Assembly: GCA_964389675.1 (NCBI GenBank)
Contig: CAYMEV010000008.1
Span: 62,001-126,000 of the forward strand
DNA length: 64,000 nucleotides
Source of the DNA: CAYMEV01 sp964389675 [NCBI: uncultured Candidatus Sumerlaeota bacterium]
GTDB taxonomy: Bacteria > CAYMEV01
Direction: 5' to 3'
In this document: in pieces, positions 18,747 through 26,554 of the stretch
Numbering within the stretch: the first letter of the stretch is position 1
How the letters are laid out: each line of letters begins with the position of its first letter
The notes under the pieces: generated by a model
Seen by the model: only the letters and a program-made list of their open reading frames with translations
The model's database searches: none
Told to the model about the DNA's origin: nothing
Made by a program: the position numbers and the translations under genes

Positions 18747-21700
18747 TGAGAGGGCTTGTGGTGAAGAAGAGATACTTATTCATATTTTTATTCCTTGCAA
18801 TGGGATTACTGAGCTTTTATTTGGTTTTTTCTTTCCTCATTCAGCCAGAAAGAGAAAACTCAAAAATATTATCCACAAGAGAAGATATTCATACTATCCT
18901 GGAAGATGGGGTATGGAAGATAGATCATCCTGATTTTGTTCCCCAGTTTGGTGGGAACCTGCAGAATACAGGCGTATATCCGGGGCATGGGATAAGAGAA
19001 ATTCAAATGGTAGAAGATATAGTTTTTTCTCATGAAGATCTATACAAATATCATAAGGCAAATTTAATTTATAAGATACGGCACAGGGGCCGGATAAGCT
19101 CATCTCCTGCTGTATTAGATCAAATAGTATATTTTGGCGCCAGTGATGGTCATTTCTATGCAGTAGATGCTGATACCGGCAATGAAAAGTGGACTACCCG
19201 TATAGGTCAGCCTTCTGAAAAGATAGAGGACATTACAACTAATAGAAACCAAACACCCGGATCCCCCATACAGGCTATCTTCTCCTCCCCTGCCATCTCC
19301 GAAAATATGGTATTTTTCGGCACTGCTTACGGATATGCCTATGCACTTGATATAAAAAATGGAAACATAATCTGGAGAAATGAAATTCCCGGACTTCACC
19401 TGGCCAACCCCAAAATTTATAAGAATAATTTATACATTGGAAGTAAAGACAGGCACCTTTACAAATTAGATAGCAGAACAGGCGATATTATCTGGAACTA
19501 TAGTACAAGAGGAGAAATTAATTCGACTCCTGCTATCTATGATGACAGCATTTTCATTAACTGCCAGGATGGTTATCTGTACTCAATCGGAATAGACAGT
19601 AGCCTGAACTGGGAAACCGATATTGGGCGTCCTACCAGGAATTCACCTGCTGTTTATGAAGGCATTCTATTTCTGGATGCAGATTGTTTTTATGCAGTAA
19701 ATGTATATAATGGAAAAGTGATCTGGAAAACAGAGCCACGTAAAAACATTTCACAATGTGCTGTAAGTAAAGGCAGGGTATATTTTGCTGCTTCTGCTAT
19801 TGCTGATAATAACATAAAGAAGAGCTGTAAATATTTATATTCCTATAATGCAAAAGATGGCTCAGAAGAATGGAAATCTATTCTGGGCTCTTCTCCATTT
19901 GATCCGCTCACTCATTCAGAACCAGCCCAGGAAGAGGGAAATCTGGATTTAGAATTACCAGGCGACCAGATAATTATATCTGGAGATATTATCCACCTGT
20001 TCATTATTGGCAATTATCGGAATAAGATATATGACATTCCTACTGGCAGGATATATGGGTTTTATGATAATTTGGAAAGCAATCCTGATCCTGATCAAAA
20101 CACAGATATAAAGTATCATTATGCATATTCTATTGCCGGGTTAAGCTCACCGGTGGTAATAGATGATGAAATGGCCTATTTTGGATCAGAAAAATTTCAC
20201 AATAATGGCTGGTATACAGCTCTGTGCTCTATTGAAAGCACACAGCATGCATATCGCTGGCAGCCACGCCTGCTGGATCTCCAGCTATATGAGATCTATG
20301 ATCAGTTTAAGAATTATACACTCCCGGTGATGTCAGATGATAATCTAATCATTCATGACCTTATAGCAAAAGATGGAAGTATTTCAGAGGGCTCAGGACA
20401 TGCACACTCTGATGAGAAACAGAATGCTTCAGGAATTGCTATTGCATCCTATGATATCAATACCAGGAAAGAAATATATTCCGGAGTATATGAATTAGAA
20501 GATACTTCACCCATTAAAATCTTCAAAAGGTCGTCTGCAGTCAAATCAGGAAGATTTTTCCTTGAAACAGGGGAAATAGAAAAAATATATAAAAAAATCA
20601 ATGACATAAAACCAGTATTAGAATTTCTGTTAAGGATAGAATTGCCTGTAAAGAAGATACAGATCAGTTACACTGAAAATAGAATAAGAAATAATTCATA
20701 CCACGCATTTGATATCAATACAGGGAAACTGCTATGGAAATGCGATATGGGGCCATTTATATGTAACTCACCGCCTTTGTTTTATGAAGATAATATATAT
20801 ATTGGAAGCTGTTATATTTTCAGAGATAATTTGATTCAGTATAATCTAAAAGACTTTGATAATATATTTTTGGCAATTAATTCGAAAAATGGTAAAGAGG
20901 AATGGAAAATTAATGTTATTGGAAATATTATCTCAAGACCTCTTTTATATAATGATATTTTATATTTTGGCACAGATAGAGGGTATGTCTACGCAGTAGA
21001 CCGTTTTGGGGGAAAACTGATATGGAAGTTTTGCATAAGCGGGGGTATAAGCTCTACTCCCGCAGTTTATAATGATATAATTTTCATAGGAAGCTGGAAC
21101 TGGAATATCTATGCAATTGATGCAAAAACCGGCAGGGGTTTATGGAAATTTAGAACAAGGGGTGAAGTCAGAAGTGATATATATGCATATAATAGCAGCC
21201 TGCAATTTCTAAGCATAATACCCCCCAGGGATTCAGGCTTTATAAGATACCAGGCAAATAAAGGCAATTTTACTATCCGGGATTATGATGCAGACAGCCG
21301 TACATTACATATCATCAGGAAAGAACCTGAACTTATTGAAAGAGATAGAATACAATATAGTTGCCTGCAATCACTCAATATTGAATCTGGTATTGAAAAA
21401 TGGGAAATCAGGGGGAATATATCTCAGGTTTTATTTGAATCTGATATTATCTATACACTGAATGATAATAATTTGCAGGCAGTCAGCATTATAGATGGAT
21501 CTATCATATGGGAAAAAAAGGCAGATATATACCAGGATAAATGCTTATGGGTTAAGAAAAAGGATAAAGAAGGATACTTTGATATATGGCAGGAGGAAAA
21601 GGAAATAAAGGATTATGAAATATACAGGGAATTTTTTCTGAAAAAATATCTGGATAAGATATTCATTGTCATAATAAAACGAATACCAATTGAGGGAACA

Positions 21701-21808
21701 CAGCCTGATATAGAATATTCCTCGGAAGTCTATCTCAGAGAGATTGATGCTAAAACCGGAAAGACAGAACATGACTATAAAATAAGCAATAATAAAATAC
21801 ATTTTTAA
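18746..21808 (+). CDS. Membrane-anchored PQQ-type beta-propeller protein
   Basis: A 1020-residue protein with an N-terminal anchor (YLFIFLFLAMGLLSFYLVF) and a large exported region of PQQ-like/BamB-like blades. Repeats have the form SSPAVLDQIVYFGASDGHFY-AVDADTGNEKW and recur at residues about 110-340 and 700-820, suggesting two propellers separated by a less regular middle. No enzyme residues are evident; a scaffolding or ligand-binding role at the cell surface is likely. The ATG at 18746 overlaps the stop of the truncated FG-GAP gene. A GTG at 18761 with AGAGGG upstream is an alternative start giving a cleaner signal anchor (MKKRYLF). After IS insertion its expression probably depends on IS or internal promoters. 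Confidence 0.8.
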   Translation: MRGLVVKKRYLFIFLFLAMGLLSFYLVFSFLIQPERENSKILSTREDIHTILEDGVWKIDHPDFVPQFGGNLQNTGVYPGHGIREIQMVEDIVFSHEDLYKYHKANLIYKIRHRGRISSSPAVLDQIVYFGASDGHFYAVDADTGNEKWTTRIGQPSEKIEDITTNRNQTPGSPIQAIFSSPAISENMVFFGTAYGYAYALDIKNGNIIWRNEIPGLHLANPKIYKNNLYIGSKDRHLYKLDSRTGDIIWNYSTRGEINSTPAIYDDSIFINCQDGYLYSIGIDSSLNWETDIGRPTRNSPAVYEGILFLDADCFYAVNVYNGKVIWKTEPRKNISQCAVSKGRVYFAASAIADNNIKKSCKYLYSYNAKDGSEEWKSILGSSPFDPLTHSEPAQEEGNLDLELPGDQIIISGDIIHLFIIGNYRNKIYDIPTGRIYGFYDNLESNPDPDQNTDIKYHYAYSIAGLSSPVVIDDEMAYFGSEKFHNNGWYTALCSIESTQHAYRWQPRLLDLQLYEIYDQFKNYTLPVMSDDNLIIHDLIAKDGSISEGSGHAHSDEKQNASGIAIASYDINTRKEIYSGVYELEDTSPIKIFKRSSAVKSGRFFLETGEIEKIYKKINDIKPVLEFLLRIELPVKKIQISYTENRIRNNSYHAFDINTGKLLWKCDMGPFICNSPPLFYEDNIYIGSCYIFRDNLIQYNLKDFDNIFLAINSKNGKEEWKINVIGNIISRPLLYNDILYFGTDRGYVYAVDRFGGKLIWKFCISGGISSTPAVYNDIIFIGSWNWNIYAIDAKTGRGLWKFRTRGEVRSDIYAYNSSLQFLSIIPPRDSGFIRYQANKGNFTIRDYDADSRTLHIIRKEPELIERDRIQYSCLQSLNIESGIEKWEIRGNISQVLFESDIIYTLNDNNLQAVSIIDGSIIWEKKADIYQDKCLWVKKKDKEGYFDIWQEEKEIKDYEIYREFFLKKYLDKIFIVIIKRIPIEGTQPDIEYSSEVYLREIDAKTGKTEHDYKISNNKIHF

Positions 21809-21980
21809 TCTGGTGTATCTAAGTATCAAAAATGTCCATAATAAATTTCTTTTATATAATTCCAAATCCACAAGTATATGCAAATAAACATCCTGGTCTC
21901 TTTTCCCAACAATTATCCCTGAAAAATGATAATAATTGATCCTTTTGTCAAGCTTTATATGGATCATGATACTATTTGCT

Positions 21981-22008
21981 TTGAAAAGTATTTTAATTAT
22001 CATATAAT
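21981..22008 (+). promoter_or_regulatory. Putative promoter giving a leaderless zupT mRNA
   Basis: TTGAAA (21981-21986) and TATAAT (22003-22008) are 16 bases apart. Transcription seven bases after the -10 would start at the A of the zupT ATG (22015). No Shine-Dalgarno sequence lies between, consistent with a leaderless message. The remaining 21809-21980 spacer shows no gene. Confidence 0.5.
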
Positions 22009-22014
22009 CAGATT

Positions 22015-22845
22015 ATGGATTTCAGTATAAACAGCATAATGTTCGCCCTGTCCCTTACCATGCTGGCAGGCCTTTCCACAGGAATAGGCAGTTTTACTGC
22101 ATTTTTCGCAAAGAGGACCAATTTCAAATTTCTGTCATTCAGCCTGGGGTTCTCTGCCGGGGTAATGATATATGTCAGCTTTGCCGAAATATTCCCTCAT
22201 GCCCTGGAGGTATTGACCGATGCTCTCGGGGAAAAGCATGGCAATTATATTACAGTGCTTTTTTTCTTTATCGGGATCATCTTTATAGCTGTCATTGACA
22301 GGATCATCCCTTCATTCGAAAATCCCCATGAGCTTCCCGCTATCTCAGAGATCAGGGGTATAAAAGCAGAAAATGCAGAAATGCCCGCCACTGCAAAGCT
22401 TCACAGGATGGGAATATTTACAGCCCTTGCAATAGCCATACATAATTTCCCTGAGGGGCTTGCGACATTCCTTGTAGCAGCAAAGGACCCTGCATTAGGC
22501 ATCACCATTGCAATAGCCATTGCAATACATAATATACCGGAGGGAATAGCAGTCTCTGTACCTATATATTATGCAACAGGCAGCAAAAAGAAGGCATTCC
22601 GGTACTCTTTCCTTTCAGGCATGGCTGAGCCTGTAGGGGCAGTAATAGGATTCCTGATCCTGCTTCCCTTCATCAATGATATTATTTTCGGCATTCTCTT
22701 CTCTGCGGTTGCAGGCATAATGGTATTTATTTCAATTGATGAGCTTCTCCCTTCAGCCCAGCAGTACGGGGAGCACCACCTTTCCATATACGGCCTTGTA
22801 CTGGGGATGATGGTAATGGCAGCAAGCCTCATTATGATGATATAG
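22015..22845 (+). CDS. zupT: ZIP-family zinc/divalent metal transporter ZupT
   Basis: Inner-membrane metal uptake protein of 276 residues with eight predicted helices. The two metal-binding helices are clear: [15 protein letters not shown] (TM4) and [15 protein letters not shown] (TM5), followed by [13 protein letters not shown], all diagnostic of ZupT. A histidine-containing loop between TM3 and TM4 is present. It is a single-gene unit convergent with the PAS protein gene. It appears to lack a ribosome binding site. Confidence 0.93.
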   Translation: MDFSINSIMFALSLTMLAGLSTGIGSFTAFFAKRTNFKFLSFSLGFSAGVMIYVSFAEIFPHALEVLTDALGEKHGNYITVLFFFIGIIFIAVIDRIIPSFENPHELPAISEIRGIKAENAEMPATAKLHRMGIFTALAIAIHNFPEGLATFLVAAKDPALGITIAIAIAIHNIPEGIAVSVPIYYATGSKKKAFRYSFLSGMAEPVGAVIGFLILLPFINDIIFGILFSAVAGIMVFISIDELLPSAQQYGEHHLSIYGLVLGMMVMAASLIMMI

Positions 22846-22861
22846 GAAGGATTTATCCTTC
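22846..22861. terminator. Short hairpin between zupT and the PAS gene
   Basis: GAAGGAT (22846-22852) and ATCCTTC (22855-22861) form a 7-bp perfect stem with a two-base gap, directly after the zupT stop and facing the end of the PAS gene. Stem is short and no clear T-run follows, so terminator function is tentative. Confidence 0.35.
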
Positions 22862-22885
22862 AGCCCTGTTTTTATGCTGACAGTT

Positions 22886-24034
22886 CTATTTTTTATCTCC
22901 GGTAATATCCCTTATATGCTCCAGGATCCTTATAATATTCCCTTCTGCATCAAAAATCGGGTATGATCTTGCATCTATCCATATGCCGTATTTATCAAGG
23001 TACTTGATTACCTTTGCGGGCTTTTTTGTAGCAATGACCTCCCTTGTGGCACATTCTTCACATGGCCTGTCCTGCCCGATAAGCTCCCAGCATCTTTTTC
23101 CGTCTATATCCGATGATGATGCATTCAGGAATTCATAGCCCGCCTTATTATAACGGATAACCCTCTGATCTATGTCCTGAATCCCAAGTATATCAGGAAT
23201 GGCATTAAAGACTGCCTCCAGTGTATCTGCTGTTTCCTTGTGGGAGGCGATCAGGTCTTTGAGCTCAAGCTCAAGCTTTTTCCTCTCGGTTATATCAGCT
23301 GCAATATGTATGACATTCTCTATAATGCCTGACTCATTGCAGACCGGCATGCATGATACGAGGTAGTATCCCCCGAGGACTTCCATGTATATCTCAGTAG
23401 TCTCTATGCCCTTTGATTCAAAAATGTGCTTAAAAGGGCATCCGAAGGGTGGCTTACTGCTTTTGGGGCTGTGGAAGACCTCCCAGCATTTCATACCGCA
23501 GATATCCTTATTTCCGTCTTTTAAGAGAGACCTCATTCTTTCATTATAATCCAGTATATTATTCTCAGCATCCATAATTACTGCCAGATAGGGTATGCTG
23601 TTGAAAACTGCTTCCCAGTAGCCTGAAAGGTCACTGGCCTCCTTCTCTTTCTTTACAGTTTCAGTGGAATCGCTGAAAAAGCCTGCTATATGGATCTTTT
23701 CACCCGAGTTTATCAGGGATGTATTTATATCAGCATATATGATACTGCCGTCACTCTTCTTAACAGGTATATGCCTTGCAGATCTCAGCTTGCCCTTCAG
23801 CAATGATTCTATCATCAGAAGAACGGTATTGGCATACTCGGACGGATGAATGTCTGTTACTTTAAGTTTAAGCAGGTCCTTCTCTTCATAGCCGAGCATG
23901 ATGCATATTGATTCATTGGCAAACAGTATATCCTTATTCCTGGGGTCTGCTATCAGTATGCCCTCTGATGAATTTTTAAGGGCATCAAGAGCCAGTCTGC
24001 CGTCAAATATGCTGTCTAACGGGATTTTTTCCAT
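22886..24034 (-). CDS. Triple PAS-domain protein without output domain
   Basis: Soluble sensor-like protein of about 382 residues built from three PAS/PAC units (LKNSSEGILIADPRNKDILF..., IPYLAVIMDAENNILDYNER..., IPDILGIQDIDQRVIRYNKA...), each ending in a PAC-type strand such as IHIAADITERKK or LEHIRDITGDKK. PAS2 and PAS3 carry spaced cysteines (CGMKCWEVFH with PPFGCPF; KRCWELIGQDRPCEECAT) of the kind that may bind a cofactor or metal. No kinase, GGDEF or HTH domain follows; the chain ends right after PAS3. The frame is open to an ATG at 24148, but the extra 38 residues match no domain, so I prefer the ATG at 24034; neither has a good ribosome binding site. Partner proteins are not evident nearby. 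Confidence 0.75.
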   Translation of the reverse strand: MEKIPLDSIFDGRLALDALKNSSEGILIADPRNKDILFANESICIMLGYEEKDLLKLKVTDIHPSEYANTVLLMIESLLKGKLRSARHIPVKKSDGSIIYADINTSLINSGEKIHIAGFFSDSTETVKKEKEASDLSGYWEAVFNSIPYLAVIMDAENNILDYNERMRSLLKDGNKDICGMKCWEVFHSPKSSKPPFGCPFKHIFESKGIETTEIYMEVLGGYYLVSCMPVCNESGIIENVIHIAADITERKKLELELKDLIASHKETADTLEAVFNAIPDILGIQDIDQRVIRYNKAGYEFLNASSSDIDGKRCWELIGQDRPCEECATREVIATKKPAKVIKYLDKYGIWIDARSYPIFDAEGNIIRILEHIRDITGDKK

Positions 24035-24192
24035 AGTGATTAAAAATTTTATGCCTAAATTATCTATTTTACAATAAAAATATTTGATTAACTGATCAGT
24101 TTTTTCTTTCTTTCGTCTGCCAGTGTTCTGCATCAAAAAGACAGACATGGCTTATATTTCAGGCCTGGATGCACTGGCCAAACTGCCCCGAA

Positions 24193-24244
24193 GCCCTGCC
24201 TGCTTTTTTGCAGGTTATCAGCAGGGCATTCGCCCGCCTGATAA
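24193..24244 (+). other. Structured, GC-richer segment upstream of a membrane protein gene
   Basis: Contains mutually exclusive hairpins. CCTGC (24199-24203) pairs with GCAGG (24210-24214) around six T residues; GCCCTGC (24193-24199) can pair with GCAGGGC (24221-24227); TTATCAG (24215-24221) pairs with CTGATAA (24238-24244) enclosing GGGC/GCCC. It sits about 85 bases before the ATG of the 24330 gene. It could be a cis-regulatory leader RNA, but I cannot match it to a known riboswitch class. Confidence 0.35.
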
Positions 24245-24329
24245 GGCCAAAAATTTATGTTATGGATTTTTTCCCCATTTTGATATATATACAGATCAAT
24301 AGTAAAAAATTTAACTGGAGGATAGCATT

Positions 24330-25301
24330 ATGGACCTGAAATCTTTACAGATCGGCAGGGCAGCAGGCATTGTAATGAAAACGCTTCCAATATCGGCAGT
24401 AAGGCTTGGTGCTCTTCTTGTATTCTGGATCATAGCGATCATATACCTTGCAGTTGTCGGCGGGATAGCATGGCTTACAGGGCAGGCAGTGCCCTTTATC
24501 GGGGTGATAATATTCATAATCGGCATCGGCGGGGTAGGCTTCCTTTACAAGCTTGCGAGGGATTATGTCCTTTATATGATAAAGGCGGCTCATATAGCTG
24601 TAATTGCCGAGATCATACACAAAGGAAAGGATATACCTGTCACAGCCAGTCAGCTTGCATACGGAAAAGACCAGGTAAAGAAGCGCTTCGGCGAAGCAAG
24701 CGTGATGTTTGCCGTTGATAAGATCATAAATGGGGTTATCAGGGTCTTTACATCCGCTGTCTACAGAATAACATCCTTCCTTCCAGGAAATATCGGGCAT
24801 AATATAGCGGGCATCATAAACAGGATCATAAAATTCTCACTGAGCTATATTGACGAGGCAATACTTGCAAGGACATTCTGGCTTGACAGCGGTTCAGTAT
24901 GGGCAAATGCAAAAGACGGTGTCATACTCTACGGAATGGTATGGAAGCCTATACTGATGAATGCAATAGCCCTCATGCTTCTGTCATATATTCCTTTTGC
25001 TGTTGCAGTATTACTGCTTGTAGCTCCGGTAGGGGGAGCGATCTGGTATATGACATCCCCCACTATAGGCGGCTGGACTGTTATAGCCCTCCTTGTCCTT
25101 GCCTACCTTATTAAGGTCGCTGTAGGCGATGCATTTGCCATGGCAGCTATAATCGCCTCTTATCATGATGAGATACAGGGCCTTGAACCTTCCCCCGAAG
25201 TTTCGGCAAAACTTGAAGGCATGAGCGGGAAATTCAGGGAGCTTAAAAAGAAAGCCTCTGAATCACTCGGGTTTGACAAAGGGGCGGAAAACCAGACTTA
25301 A
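24330..25301 (+). CDS. Conserved-looking multi-pass membrane protein of unknown function
   Basis: A 323-residue protein with about six hydrophobic helices (LGALLVFWIIAIIYLAVVGG, FIGVIIFIIGIGGVGFLY, AIALMLLSYIPFAVAVLLL, GGWTVIALLVLAYLIKVAV), a long soluble loop around residues 80-180 and a charged C-terminal tail (residues 280-323, rich in Glu and Lys). Start is certain: GGAGG nine bases before the ATG. I do not recognise the family with confidence; the layout recalls glycine-zipper-rich eukaryote-like membrane proteins, but this is weak. It stands alone, convergent with the MFS gene by 18 bases. A structured leader lies upstream. Confidence 0.75.
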   Translation: MDLKSLQIGRAAGIVMKTLPISAVRLGALLVFWIIAIIYLAVVGGIAWLTGQAVPFIGVIIFIIGIGGVGFLYKLARDYVLYMIKAAHIAVIAEIIHKGKDIPVTASQLAYGKDQVKKRFGEASVMFAVDKIINGVIRVFTSAVYRITSFLPGNIGHNIAGIINRIIKFSLSYIDEAILARTFWLDSGSVWANAKDGVILYGMVWKPILMNAIALMLLSYIPFAVAVLLLVAPVGGAIWYMTSPTIGGWTVIALLVLAYLIKVAVGDAFAMAAIIASYHDEIQGLEPSPEVSAKLEGMSGKFRELKKKASESLGFDKGAENQT

Positions 25302-25319
25302 AAGCTCGTAAATATTTGT

Positions 25320-26552
25320 TTATCTGCTTTTAATGAGGCTTTTATACCTCTCGGTCCTTGGTATCAGCCTTATTATAAAAGCAAGTATTACAGCCCCTAT
25401 GCCGTTCAGCTTTAGTATAAAGCTTATTGGATAGGTATCTGTCAGTATGCCGTTTACTATGAATGCCAGAGGGATTACTGCATAGCATACTGCAGAAAGG
25501 GCTGCAAAGAACCTTCCCTTTATCTCGTTCGGTACCTCACTCTGAAAGAGCGAAAGCGCATTTGCATTGACCACAATGAACGATGAGCCTACAAGGGTGA
25601 AGAGAAAGAGCATGAGGTATTTATCTGCAGTTGAGCCTATGGAATAATTCATGAATCCCAGTATAAGGATACCCCAGAAAATTGAAGAATATACCCTTTT
25701 CGGATTTATTTTCATACTCAGGATAAAAGCGGTGATCAGAGAGCCCAGGCCCATAAAGAGCTCTTCATATGCCACCCACTTGACAGTTTCCTTCAGAATA
25801 AACTGCACTATCATAGGAACATAAAGCACAAGCGGAGCCCCAAAGAAATTAAATACAGCAAAACAGATGATCAGGCTGTAGATCGGTTTATTACCGGTAA
25901 TAAAACCAAGCCCTGTTTTGATATCCTTAAAGAAGGATTTTTTTTCAAATACGACTGAAAGCTTTGTCTTTATAAACAGGATAAAAATGATCGCAATATA
26001 AAAGCTTGCTGAATTTGCAAGTATCGCCCCCTTTATTCCTATGGATGCAATAAGGACTCCCCCGAGGATCGCCCCGAGAACATTTGAGAACTGTATTACC
26101 ATTGCATCGGCGGCAACGGCCTTTGGAAGATGCTTTTCATCCGTTACCAGTATCAGGCTCGAGCTTACAGATGACTCGAAAAGGGGTACAAATGATGCAT
26201 TCAGGAATGTAAGGGCATAGAGCAGGTTTATATTGAGGCTGTCATGATACATCAGGAAAAATACGGTAAAGATCACAGCACCCCTTATGATACTTGAAGC
26301 GATCATGCATTTTCTCCTGTCCAGCCTGTCGACGACAGTCCCCCAGAACGGGCCGGACAATACCACAGGCAGGACATTAAAGGACATGAGCATACCGAGC
26401 TCGAACTTGCTGTGGGCGCTGGTTGATGATATGACATACCAGGCTATCGCAATTGTATAGAACTTATCACCGGCAGCTGATATAAGCCTGCCTATGAACA
26501 GCTTGCGAAAATCTGGGAATAAATAGAAAGGATGCTCTCTGAAATTAGCCAT
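25320..26552 (-). CDS. MFS transporter (EntS/MFS_3-like exporter)
   Basis: Inner-membrane major facilitator protein of 410 residues with 12 helices. The loop 2-3 motif GTVVDRLDRRKCMIAS is the MFS motif A. Overall it resembles the enterobactin exporter/MFS_3 group that exports siderophores, macrolides and similar hydrophobic products. It is the last gene of a four-gene operon with two bases between the preceding stop and its ATG; AAAGGTAG serves as ribosome binding site inside the upstream gene. Context suggests it exports the product of the LuxC/LuxE-type enzymes, which is inference. Confidence 0.85.
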   Translation of the reverse strand: MANFREHPFYLFPDFRKLFIGRLISAAGDKFYTIAIAWYVISSTSAHSKFELGMLMSFNVLPVVLSGPFWGTVVDRLDRRKCMIASSIIRGAVIFTVFFLMYHDSLNINLLYALTFLNASFVPLFESSVSSSLILVTDEKHLPKAVAADAMVIQFSNVLGAILGGVLIASIGIKGAILANSASFYIAIIFILFIKTKLSVVFEKKSFFKDIKTGLGFITGNKPIYSLIICFAVFNFFGAPLVLYVPMIVQFILKETVKWVAYEELFMGLGSLITAFILSMKINPKRVYSSIFWGILILGFMNYSIGSTADKYLMLFLFTLVGSSFIVVNANALSLFQSEVPNEIKGRFFAALSAVCYAVIPLAFIVNGILTDTYPISFILKLNGIGAVILAFIIRLIPRTERYKSLIKSR

Positions 26553-26554
26553 TG

